Positions 45,368-56,569 of a stretch of 64,000 nucleotides of DNA are shown piece by piece. The notes below the pieces were generated by a model. That model did no database searches and had not been told where the DNA came from. It saw nothing but the letters and a program-made list of their open reading frames with translations. The DNA comes from Bursaphelenchus xylophilus (taxonomy: Eukaryota; Nematoda; Chromadorea; Rhabditida; Aphelenchoididae). Made by a program: the position numbers and the translations under genes. How positions within the stretch are numbered: the first letter of the stretch is position 1; each line of letters opens with the position of its first letter. The stretch is from NCBI GenBank assembly GCA_904066235.2, contig CAJFCV020000006.1, positions 682,001 through 746,000 on the forward strand, given 5' to 3'.

Positions 45368-48300
45368 ATGGCGCTGACCAAACAAGCGTTGTCGTATCTT
45401 CTCAACGACACGGATATGAAGCTCAGCAATTTTGTCGGAAATAAATTCGTGCCGCCGGCGGATGGCGCGTACTTGGATAGTGTTGATCCGTCGACTGGGA
45501 AGCGTTGGTTGAGGGTGCCGGACTCAAGCAGAGTTGATGTTGAAGATGCTATTGAGGCGGCGAGCAAGGCTTTCGAGGAGTGAGTTGAAATCGCCAACAT
45601 ACTATAATACTATAAATTATAGTATTATTATACTATTGTAGTATACAATAGAACTTTCATAAAGTGCATGGACATTTTCACTTTCGCACAGTGCACTTTC
45701 AAGTTCTTCCCGCGCTTGTCGCCAAGGCGCAGTGCATTTTTCTCTCTTCGCACAGTGCAACCCACAAAAAGGCCGTTTTCACTGTGCAGAGCGAAAAGCT
45801 TACGTCGCGGCGATATTCCGGGTGCACGGTGCAAACTCAATAAAAGGGTGAACGCACGGTGTAAATTATCAAAAAATGCGAAATGCACGGTGCAAAATAA
45901 CACGTTTATTGTGCACGATGCGCCCTGCGATGGATGCCCATGAGCTATGAAAATAAATATTTACTAACAAATTTTTTAAAATATGCCTGTTCAGCTGGTC
46001 CAACACCTCGGCAGAGCATCGCTCTTCGCTTATGAACAAGTTGGCTGATATTGTGGAGCAAAATATCGACGAATACGCCAAAGTGGAGTCTAGGGATCAA
46101 GGGAAGCCCATCACGTTGGCACGGTAAGTTCAGCCATGAAATAAAAAGAATAATTTAAAAAATGAAGTCAAAAATTATCCTGTCGGAAAAATAATGAGCA
46201 CTCTGGCGCATCGAAAAACATTTCCGATGAGAAAATGAATTGTGTCGCGGCAAACTCAAGTTTATTTTCACTGCAGCGATATTATGTCGCTGACCGACAC
46301 AGCGACATTACGCTCATTATTTTCCCGACGGACTGACAACCTCTCTTATTTCAAGGACTATGGATATCCCCCGAGTTGTTCATAACTTCCGTTTCTTCGC
46401 CGCGGCGATTCGAACCCAAACCAATCCGTAAGTCAAGGAAGAAGCGTTGCTTCACAGGGTTCGAGTTCTGACAAGTCTTTTGAAACCTTCGCAAACTAAA
46501 ATTTGTTTAGAAGCCATATCATGCAGGAGCGCTACCACACCGTCAGCTTTGTCAAGAATGATCCGGTCGGCGTTGCGGCGCTGATTTGCCCATGGAATCT
46601 TCCGGTTTATTTGGTGGGTAAAACATCAGTATTTCTATTATAAATTAATATTCTGCCGGAAAATAATGAGCACACTGTAATCAAAAGACAGCCTCTTTCA
46701 GCTTATCTTCAAATTGGCCCCAGCTCTGGCCTGCGGAAATACTGTGGTCTGCAAGCCGAGTGAAGTGACTTCGGCTTCTGCTTGGGTCCTAATGCACAGC
46801 CTGGTGGATGCCGGATTCCCATCGGGAGTTGTGAACATGGTCATTGGGACTGGGCCGGGAGTTGGCGACCCGTTGATTACTAGTGAAAAGGTAAGCCGAT
46901 TCGACGGGCCAACAAAGTGAGGGACCTGATCCAGTGGCAAAAAACGTAATATTTTGTATCCGGGAAGGATCAAAAATGTGGCAAAATGCTTCTTCAAGTG
47001 AAAAAACTTTGTTTTGAAGGGCGCGCCTTTTCCCTCACAAAAAGAGCGGACACGCTTTTGAAATCGGAGTTTTTTTTCACTTGGAGAGGGAAGCATTTTG
47101 CCACATTTTTGATACTTCCCAGCTGCAAAGCGCAAGCTGTTTTTCAAGTTTTCGCCCGCCTAGTATTCCAACTTCCAACAGGTTTAAAAAGTTGTCTTTT
47201 AGGTTCCTCTAATTTCCTTCACCGGCTCCACCGGAGTCGGCAAGATGATCAACACCAAAGCCGCCCCACTAAACAAGAAAATCTCGCTCGAAATGGGCGG
47301 CAAGAATGCGGCCGTGATCTTCGCTGATGTGAATATGGAAACCGTGTTGCCTGGGCTGGTCAGGTCGTGTTTTACCAACCAAGGAGAGGTGTGTTTGTGT
47401 ACCAGTCGGATCTTCGTTCAACGGGCCATCTACAAAAATTTCCTGGAGAAGTTTGCGGCGTTGGCGAAGGAGGTGAGTGAAATCGATGTTTTTCGACAAA
47501 ATTGCGCTTTTTTTTGATTTGAACCGAACAGTGTATTACAGGGTAGCCCAAAAAACAGAAACTTTTTTCCATGGGTCCTGCCGCGAAAACCTTGCGGTGT
47601 AGCCAAATAATTTTTTTACCATTAAATTCTCCGTACTTTTCTGCCCTAGGCTTTTTATTTTCATCCCATATTGCTTGGTTGACATGCTTTCTTTGAATGT
47701 CAAACAGAGGGGCCTCGATTCCCGACCTGTTTCGGCAAGAAAAAGGACAATGTGAGGTTGATTAATTGTTGAATAATAAGATAGCAAAATCTGTCATGCC
47801 AAAAGCTACCAAGCAATTCAACGGAATATTCTTGTGTCGCGGCAAAATGAAGTTGCTTTTCCCTTCACCGATGCAATCGTTCGAAGCATCATTGTTCATT
47901 ATTTTCCCGACAAACTGTTTCCACTCCCATTTTTTCCCGATCGAGCCTTGGTCCCCCCTTACCAAGCCCATATTTTCATGGTGAACTGAAAATGGTCTGT
48001 TCGGACCCAACCCTTTTTTCAGCTAAAAGTCGGATGTCCAACGGACCCCTCAACAAACATTGGAGCTCTCGTCAGCAAGGCGCATTACGAAAAGGTCGCT
48101 TCTTACATTGCTCTGGCCGAAAAAGAAGGCCTCCAGATCAATTGTGGAGGAATTGCCAGGTTGAATGGGCCGCTCACTGGGGTAAGCCAGAAATTTTTCA
48201 AATTATAAATAAAATGTGGTAAAATACGTGGTCTTCAAAGGACAACGGTGTTTGACGCTCATTACAAAACTTTTGCAGGGCTATTTCATTGCTCCGACAG

Positions 48301-49038
48301 TCATTTCCGGGCTTTCCGACGACTGCCGCTTGATGCGTGAGGAAATCTTCGGCCCCGTAGTGGTTGTGGCGCCGTTCGAGACGGCCGAAGAAGTTGTGAA
48401 ACGCGTAAACGCGAGCGAATACGGGCTTTCGGCCACGGTTTGGAGCGATTCCATTGATAATGTGACTTTTGTGGCAAACCGAGTTCGAGTTGGGACTGTC
48501 TGGTGTAATTGCTGGTTGGTAAGTGATGGCAGTGTAAATTCTAGACCACCTACGTGTAATTTCGGCCTTTGGGCATGCTCTCAAATCGAGTTTTTCTCAA
48601 TTTTACCTCGAATTTCTGAAAAACTCGGCAAAATTTTAAAGTGGCCATAAAACTCGTCTTTCACATGGGAAATTAAAACTTTTTTGGGATAATACTGGCC
48701 ATTATCTCTATTCCCAATTGTAAAATTATCGGTTTACGTAACAATCCCCTAAGGGCAATTTCTTCCACTTTTTCTAAAAGACCTCCAAAATTGATGACGA
48801 TTTTCAAATCGTCATAAAATCCGTCATAATTTCGGAATCACCTTAAAATTTTGGCTGATAACATCTTACTTCTTCTACTTTCGAGTATCATAACATTACT
48901 TTACATAACAATTTCCAGGTCCGCGATCTGACCATGCCTTTCGGTGGGACAAAACAGTCCGGATTGGGCCGCGAAGGGCTCGAAGATTCAATTCACTTCT
49001 ACACCGAGCAGAAGAACGTGTGTATCAAACTCAGCTAA
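45368..49038 (+). CDS. Aldehyde dehydrogenase, ALDH8A1-like, copy 2
   Basis: Tandem paralogue of the gene at 41025. Nine exons: 45368-45579, 45995-46123, 46356-46427, 46511-46613, 46702-46890, 47203-47472, 48023-48181, 48279-48518 and 48919-49038; every exon has the same length as in copy 1, total 497 residues. The catalytic set is intact: [56 protein letters not shown]. The exons diverge moderately between copies, whereas most introns share little beyond their positions; intron 8 still shows clear similarity (AAGGGCAATTTCTTCCACTT). Exon 3 uses a CAAG acceptor about 20 bp after a family A element. The duplicate may have a different substrate or expression pattern; nothing in the sequence decides that. 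Confidence 0.92.
46179..46336. mobile_element. Short inverted-repeat element, family A
   Basis: CCTGTCGGAAAAATAATGAG ... CTCATTATTTTCCCGACGG in intron 2 of ALDH copy 2; its right end is only 20 bp from the exon 3 acceptor. A stray end of the same family (CTGCCGGAAAATAATGAGCA) lies at about 46652 in intron 4 and another (47815-47918) in intron 6. Confidence 0.72.
46916..47122. mobile_element. Palindromic element, family B (right end lost)
   Basis: GTGAGGGACCTGATCCAGTGG at the left; the right arm stops at GATACTTCCCAG without the terminal 40 bp. In intron 5 of ALDH copy 2. Confidence 0.72.
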
Positions 49039-49220
49039 CAAAAATACAAAGCATTCAGCTTCGTAATTTCCTCAAAAAACTAGACTTTTTTCAAAATGAA
49101 CCCAAAAATTTGTTAAAAAATCCACATTTTAGACATTTTTCATCACAAAAATTCCCAGTAAATCCTCAAATATTTACTGCACGGAATAAATTTACGTTCT
49201 ACTAAGCGTATGATACAGGC

Positions 49221-52219
49221 TTAATAGCATTCCAAGGAGGACTCGTAAATCTTGGCCAACGAGTCCGTGTCCGGGTCCTTCGGCGCGATTCCACCCTTTT
49301 TCAGCGAGCCAGTGGCGCGGTCGGCGAGCTTGTCGACGTCTCCGCGGTCGAATCCCAGGGCCTGTAAACTTTTTGGTCGAATTTTCAAAATTTTTTTTTC
49401 AAATCAGAATTTCAAAAAAAAAAAAAAATTTTTTTTTTTAAACTTTTGACCAAAATCATAACTAAAAATCTCACCTTCAATCCATTGGGGCATCCAAAGT
49501 CCTTCATGTAGCCTCGGATCTCGTCGGCCAGCTTTTTGGCGATCAAATCCGGCGACGCATTGTCATTGAGGTCGGCTCCGAGCAATTGCGCGGCTTCCAG
49601 ATGCCGTTGAGGATATGCATCAGTGGTAAATAGAAAATCAGCAGGCGCAGTGGTGACCACGGAGAGTCCATGCGGGATCAGTGGGTGATTTTGGGCATAG
49701 CAAGGGTCGGTGTAGCGTTTTCCCTGAAATTTTTGGGTAAAACAATATAAAGCGTTCGTCAAAAAATCATTTTTCTTGTCAAGAATGAAACAAAAATGTC
49801 TAGAAGACTCTAAAAAAACTTGTGTTCCATCATATAAAATACAAATTTCCTTAAAAACAAAAAATCAATAAAAACGTGACGAAATGTCAAAAGTGGAATT
49901 GTGCCAAACAACACTTACCTGAGAGCTGATTGGATAAGAAAGACCGTGACAAAGATGGACTCCAGCATTTCCAAAGCCCATACCGGCAAACGAAGAGGCT
50001 TTCAGCATTTCCGTGCGGGCCTCCACATCTTCCGGGTCGAAGATGGAACGGCGGAAATATTTGCGGATAATCTGAAAAAAAATTTATTGCGAGTTGTAAA
50101 ATCCGTCAAGTCGCCCGTCAGGACCGTGTAAGTCCTACATTTCATGGATGAAAATTTTTTGCCTTAAAATTTTGTCATTTTTCCTCTCTAAAACATAAAT
50201 CAATATTTTCAAAACGAAGCCAACCTCCAAACAACTCCATTTTCATCCTCAATAAAGCTCAATTACCCTACTATTAATTTCTCAACAATTTTTTTCACCA
50301 CCTCCTTTCCGCTTACCCTGAGGGCCTCGCGAACCCAGACATCACTGATGGGGTTGCTGCCTTGATAAACCGGGCGATCCATCGGGGTTGCGGGACGCGG
50401 CTGTCGTTCGTAATACGGCTTCGCCGTGTAGGACTCCAGCGCATGGCAGAGGACGTCGAATCCCGAGTAGATGGCCACGTTGCGCGGCATGCTCAGCACA
50501 TTCAGCGGGTCGATGACGGCGAGCAGGGGTTTGATGGCGCGAAGCCGGATTCCGGCCTTGCATTCCCTGTCGGGGAGGTCGAAAATTGAGACCGCTAAAG
50601 ATCAAATCTCATTCCGTACATTCCAAACCCTCTTACCCGTGGTTTCACTGCCAGTGCCGGCGGTTGTGGGGACCGCAATCAACGGTTTCATTACATTCTC
50701 GGGGAGTTTGCCCTTTCCGAATGGCGGCTGAACAAAGTCGAGGAAATCGGCTTCGGGGTTGCTGGCGAAGAGAGCGGCCGCCTTGCAGGTGTCGATAACC
50801 GAGCCCCCACCCACCGCAATGAAGCAGTCGAATTGGGAGGAGCGCGCGAAGTTTATGGCCTTCAGCATGGAGGCGTCCGAAGGCTCGCAGAGAACGTCGT
50901 CGAACACGTCGTAGCTCACATTGTTTCGTTGCAGGGAGCTGGCAACTTCACTGAAATTGCGGAAAATTAAGTGAAATACGAGCAAGAACGTACGAAAACG
51001 TTTTTAAAAAGCAAAAGCACCTCTTTGATGTGAAAGAAACTAACAAGGAAAGTGCTTCTATGGGGTATGGAGTTACAGGTCGAGACATACATAAAAAAGA
51101 TGCAAAATTTTTCTGGTTCAGAATATGTAAAAGTTAGCTGTCTAATTTTGGTTTATAACGGTGAAAAAATCCTCAGAACTTTTCTCGGAACACCACGCAA
51201 ATGCCTTTATGACAAAGTTTTTACCAAATCAAACGCTTTGTTTTGAGCTAAAGTAAACCCTGGCATCTTGGCAAGCCTTACAATATCAAATTTTATTAAC
51301 ACTACACCTTAATTAGTCGGAACACCACACTAATGCCCCTATTTTACATTGGAACTACTAACTAAGGCGTATTATTAATCAAATTTGATATTGTAAGGCT
51401 TTTTCAAGATACCAGGGTTTACTTTAGCTCAAAACAAAGCTTTTGATTTAGCAAAAACTGGGTCGAAAAGGCATTTGCGTGGTGCTGCGAGACAAGCAAG
51501 TTCTGAGGATTTTTTCACCCTCACAAACCAAAATTAGGCAGCTAACTTTTACATATTCTGAAAAAGAAAAATTTTGCGATTTCTTTGATGTATGTCCCCA
51601 CCTGTAACTCCATATCCCATAAAAGTGCTTTCCTTGTAAAACAAGGTCCAAATTGATGATTTTGCCATAGAAACTCAAGTCAATTCGACTTTAGAATGAA
51701 GTCAGATACGATAAAATGCATGTAGTTTTAGCTTATCACTTATTAATTCATCAAAAACATCTAAAAAATCAACTTTTTTGCAAATCGGTCATCTAAACAC
51801 CTAAAGTAATATAAAAATCATCAAAAAACCTTACACGAAAGCCCTTGTCTTCGCGACATTCTTGTCCGTGATGACCAGTGGGCGTTTGGCTTTGAGATTC
51901 TTCACATCGTGTGCGAGTTCGGCGGTGACGCCGCGCCCGAAACGGATTGTCGAACTGATCATTTCGAAAGCATACTCACAGCCTAAAATACGGTCCATCA
52001 AAAAATTTTTGGCATTTTCACATAGTAAATTATCTATATTTTCAGAAAACAAGTAAAAAAATATTGAGAACCCAAAAAATGTTTACCTCCATCATCATGA
52101 TGATGCCGAATCAGGCCTCCATGCCCGGCGGCTGGACTGTGATCGTGATGCGGACATGTGAGTTTGGCCTTGGAGAAGAGATTCAGCAGCGAACGGGCTT
52201 GGACCGCTTTGTTCGACAT
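49221..52219 (-). CDS. hphd-1: Iron-type alcohol dehydrogenase, ADHFE1/HPHD-1 (hydroxyacid-oxoacid transhydrogenase)
   Basis: Seven exons: 52219-52087, 51982-51835, 50950-50637, 50594-50317, 50071-49919, 49723-49475 and 49361-49221, coding 471 residues. In animals this mitochondrial enzyme oxidises 4-hydroxybutyrate with reduction of 2-oxoglutarate; in C. elegans it is assigned to 3-hydroxypropionate oxidation in the propionate shunt. Visible features are a basic N-terminus with CPHHDHSPAAGHGG, FGRGVTAELAHDVK, the nucleotide loop GGGSVIDTCKA near 141, PTTAGTGSETT near 195, and metal-ligand segments SGFDVLCHALESYTA and GVHLCHGLSYPIS. It is convergent with the ALDH pair, 182 bp from the stop of copy 2. 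Intron 2 contains an inverted-repeat element (51042-51638). Confidence 0.93.
51042..51638. mobile_element. Inverted-repeat element, family D
   Basis: AACAAGGAAAGTGCTTCTAT ... ATAAAAGTGCTTTCCTTGTA, with GAGTTACAGGTCGAGACAT inside each arm and a central inverted pair around CAAGCCTTACAATATCAAAT. About 600 bp, no ORF of note, in intron 2 of the ADHFE1 gene. Confidence 0.8.
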
Positions 52220-53474
52220 GATTTACGGCCAGATTTCGACTAAAAATACGAAAATAATGACTAAAACAATATAAATTCGCCAAAAAATCAACCGAAAATA
52301 AATGAAATCGCAATTCTCGAGCACAAATTTAATCAGAAAATCTGTGATCGCCCTTTTTAAAGTCATAAGATACAAAAAATTAAATAAAATGAGTAGAAAT
52401 TTAAGGTTGAAATATTAATTCACCTAAAGCAATGTAAAAACCTTTCGAGAAACATTTAATTCGGTCTTTTTGTCTGTTCGTTTCATTTCCAAACACGCCC
52501 GAATATATTTCCCGATCTCACGCCGCCCGTGCAATGAACACTCAGCGTTTTTTCACGCAAAAATCTCATCAATGAACATCCAGAGAGGAGAAACGAACGA
52601 TCACTCGGCCAAAACCTCAAATCTTGACGTCAAAAATCAGAAACCTGAGGGCTTGATGGTAAACTGAAATACACGTAGGGGCTTTTGAGATCTTTTTTGG
52701 GTAAACAATAGGGGAAAAATTAATTTTAATTGACTTCTGAGTAGATTTTATATTACACTTGGCATCAATCTTCTCACGGTTGTAGAAATTTTTGGCATCA
52801 CTGTAAAAATCTGAAATTCGGTAGATTCAGAGTTTATACTACATATCAGTAGAGCAAAAATTTTTGGCCCAATTACTACATTATTTTTTACGTTATGACT
52901 CTTTTTCCGCAACGAGGTCCGGAAGAAGGCGATTTTTAATATTTTTGAAATTTTAGAGCAAGCGGTTGGCAAAACCCCGCTATTTTCAAAGACACAAAAA
53001 CTTCAGTAAGGAATTTCGAGGAATAATATGACTTTTTACCTTGTTTTAGAAATGTATCGATCAAAAAATTAAAAATCTTTTGCCTTAGTCATCAAGTATA
53101 ATATCTGGCAAACGCCCCATCCAAAACCTTTCCTGATTTTTAAAAACCACTCAAGACCACTGCTAAAGCATTGAACATTCACAAAACAACATAATTCTAG
53201 GCATTATCCGGCATCAAACCGCCTTCATTTATCCCTTTCCATTGTCATCATGATTAATATCCGAGATGTCAAAAAACACCAAAATCATTAAAAAATCGCC
53301 AAACAGAAGATATTAAAAGCAAGATCAAGACATTTCAATCCAAGCCAACTGAATTCTCACCACATTTAGAATCAATTACCTGTTTTATTTACAAAAATAC
53401 ACGAGATCAATAAAAAACATTTGATATCTGTCAAAAACTTGAAGTGTATCTGAATCAGCCATATTGTTGGATTT
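52220..53474. other. Spacer, no gene seen
   Basis: AT-rich sequence with the promoter side of the ADHFE1 gene and the 3' flank of the γ-tubulin gene. Short frames on both strands lack motifs or splice context. Confidence 0.5.
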
Positions 53475-56212
53475 TCACGAAACGTTGACATTCTCAGCGC
53501 TGCTCTGCATGCTGGAGCCCTCTCTTTTCACCGGTTTTGGGGTCATGAAGGTGCCGTCGGCCACTTCTCTGTACAGCTCGCGAAGAGTTTCGATCTTGCT
53601 GCGGGACTCTCCCATTTCGTTTATAAAGTCGATGCCGTACTCCTTCTCGTACTGCGTGATGTACGCATTCTTCGCGTACAGTCTGTCGTAGCCATCGGCC
53701 ATTTCGTCGAGGATATTAAGGAAACGGGTGTGGTTGGCCAGAAGGAGGCCTGAGACCCGATGATTTCGCTTGAGGTATGGAGAAGGAGGGGCGTACAGAC
53801 AGCGGATGCCAATACCATGCCATGACGGGAATCTGAAAGCAAAGAATGCATACATTATATAAAAAAACTACAGTGACGGACACGATCCGGTGGCAAAAAA
53901 GTACCATTTTGAATCCGGGAGGTGTCCAAAATGTCGCAAAATGCTTCCCTCTGCAAGTGAAAAAACTTCATTTTGAAATTTCCTTCACAAAAAGAGCCCT
54001 TCAAAACGAAGCTTTTTCACTTGCAGAGGGAAGCATTTTGCCACATTTTTGATGCTTCCTGGATGCAAAATGATACGTTTTTTCCACTGAATCGGGTCCG
54101 TCATTTTCTAAATTTTTATATAAAAAACTAAACAAAAAATATTTAAAATTTCCCTTAAAACCATATAAAACAATAACCCGGCTTGCCGAAAATACTCACA
54201 AATCTCTGTATTTGCTTCTAATATCCATCTTGAGTCTAAAAACATCGATATCTTCTTTTGGGCCTTCAAAGATGGCTTGTCCCGAGATCATATATTCGGG
54301 ACCTTGGCTCAACGCCGAAATCATAAGTGATTTCGGTTGGAGAAGACGTCTCAGCGTGTCCGAACTGGTCGTTTTCGGGGCAATCACGGGTCGTCCAGGG
54401 ATATTGAAGGGGAAAAGAGCTGAAATTACAAATTTAAACCAAAAAAAAACATACTTTCCAAATTTTTTGAAATTCTCACCTACTACAACATAAATCAATT
54501 AAAAAAAATGTCCAAAACCCTACCAGTTCCAATAAAATGCATTGCGCCGAAGGGGCTGAGCTCCGACACCTGTTGTAGGAAGGTTGGGCAGGACGTTGAG
54601 CCGAAGCGTTGCGGTGCCGTCGCGAGTCCCATCATCTGCGCGACCATGTTGTTCATCGTTTCGAAGGAGGCCTGTTCCATGCCGCTGCCCACCGCCACCT
54701 GGTTCAGTGCCTTGTTGTCCACAACCATGACCAAATCCGCGTATTCGGCCAGCCGGCAGGTGGTGAGGACGGCGTTGTAGGGCTCTACGACCACGTTCGA
54801 TTCACCCTTCACCGGGAAGACGGAGTAGGCTTGGAGAAGTTTTTTCGGATAGCTGAAAACGGAATTTTTGGTGGGGAATCGAACGCAAAATAGTCTCAAT
54901 CACTTCTAGTGTTAGATTATGTCAAAAGTATCTTTAAAAACTAAAAAAATAAATATTTTCAATGTTCCATCAAAAGAAGCTAAAATAAGGGATGATCGGC
55001 TAAAAAAGGTAATTTTTGGCCAAAAATCCCGATAATTCTTGTTTCAAACCTTTCTAATTTAACAAAGAAAGTACTTCAATGGGGTATGAAGTTACAGGTC
55101 AAGACATGCAACAAAAAAATCGCAAAATTTTTCTGATTCAGAATATTTAAAAGTTAGCTGCCTAACTTTGGTTGGTAAGGGTGAAAAAAAGCCCTCAGAA
55201 CTTTTCTCGGAACACCATGCAAATGCCCCTGTTTTATATTGGAACTACTAATTAAGGTGTACAGGGGTTTTTTCACCCTTACAAACCAAAATTAGGCAGC
55301 TAAATTTTAAATATTCTGAATCAGAAAAATTTTGCGATTTTTTTATCTATGTCTCGACCTGTAACTCCATATCTTATAGAAGTATTTTTCTTGTGAAATT
55401 AGAAGGGTTTGAAACCAGAATTATCGGGATTTTGGCCAAAAATTACCTTTTTTTAGCCGATAATTCCTTATTTTAACTTCTTTTGATGAAGCTCGCTTAA
55501 TTCACCATTAATTTAGAGCATAACAAACACAAATAACATCAAAAAAATTTTCAGAAAAATCCATTTTCCACAAAGCTTCTTACCAATCCCTCACTGATTC
55601 TAACAACTTGGATCCCATTCCTGAGCCAGTTCCACCGCTGACCGAGTGGGTCAGCATGAAGCATTCCAGCCAATCCGAGGCCTCGGCTTCCTTCTGGATG
55701 ATTTCCATGACCGCTTCCATCGCTTCTCTTCCTTGGCCATAGCCGCTGGCCCACGCATTTCCGGCGCCTCCGCCTTGGCTCGCCGTGTACACATTCTCCG
55801 AGTTATAGACCGATCCATATTCGCTGTTTTGGACCTTCGTTAGCACTCGAGGCTCCAAGTCGGCCAACACGCAACGATAAATGTATTTTTTCGCGTCGCT
55901 CTGAAATTTTTCGAATAAAAAAAGGAAAAACATGCAGAAGGAAGCAAAAAAAGAATTGGCAGCAACTAAAACCTTTATAAAGAGTTGCGTAGCATCTTGA
56001 AAATCCTCCAGATCTTGTTCTAAACTCAGAAAAATAATAGAAAATCCGCTTACTTCATAGAAAAAGACGTCTTTCATATCACGACGATCCAATTCTTTTT
56101 CCTCGGCCACTCCATCTGGCCCAATGCCGTGGCGTTGACAAAGCTCAGCCAAGAAGGCTTGACCAAGCTGATTTCCGCACTGTCCGACTTGCAATGCGAT
56201 GACATTTGGCAT
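53475..56212 (-). CDS. tbg-1: γ-tubulin
   Basis: Microtubule-nucleating tubulin of centrosomes. Five exons: 56212-56054, 55900-55584, 54852-54524, 54419-54200 and 53832-53475, coding 460 residues. The start gives the tubulin N-terminus MPNVIALQVGQCGNQLG. Further landmarks are VLADLEPRVL, QGGGAGNAWASGY, the GTP-loop GGTGSGMGS near 142, CYPKKLLQAYSVFPV, the LRRLLQPKSLMIS segment that separates γ from α/β tubulins, and HRVSGLLLANHT. It is divergent from vertebrate γ-tubulin, as nematode copies are. Intron 2 contains a nested palindrome (54969-55487) and intron 4 a family B element. The stop lies before a serine-rich tail of about 20 residues that is not conserved in the family. Confidence 0.92.
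53869..54104. mobile_element. Palindromic element, family B
   Basis: TACAGTGACGGACACGATCCGG ends inversely in GATTCAGTGG-type sequence: right arm ...CACTGAATCGGGTCCGTCA. In γ-tubulin intron 4. Confidence 0.75.
54969..55487. mobile_element. Nested palindrome containing a family D element
   Basis: An outer inverted repeat (ATCAAAAGAAGCTAAAATAA ... TTATTTTAACTTCTTTTGAT, with CCAAAAATCCCGATAATTCT inside) encloses a shorter family D copy at 55062-55394 (AACAAAGAAAGTACTTCAAT ... ATAGAAGTATTTTTCTTGT). In γ-tubulin intron 2. Confidence 0.8.
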
Positions 56213-56569
56213 CTAAAAAAATAACAAAAAGATTGTAAAAAAAGCGAAACAAAAGTTAGAGAAGGTACAAAAACTGGTTAGATTTGAACCAATCAAACTA
56301 AAAAAAAAACAAAAAAAGGACATTCTAAGGGCTCATTCTTCCGTTTTATTCAACAATATAAATATAAAAATAAATAATAATATTAGATCCCTATACCACC
56401 AAAATTTGTGTTAAAACAATGTAAATAATTTAATTGACTATCTAAAATCACAAAGAATTGACCGTAGCTGATATTCAAGACATATTACAAAAAGATTCCT
56501 CCAAGAGAAGACATGATTTGGCGAAAAATGGGAAAATTTTCTGATGTATAATATCAATTTTCTCCCGTT
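56213..56569. other. Short spacer between γ-tubulin and the ZIP gene
   Basis: Both neighbours are on the minus strand with a 357-bp gap, longer than the usual spacing in nematode operons. No gene seen. Confidence 0.4.

Noticed and set aside
50362..50731. Overlapping plus-strand ORFs
   Set aside because: They are antisense shadows of the ADHFE1 exons, which carry the family motifs on the minus strand.
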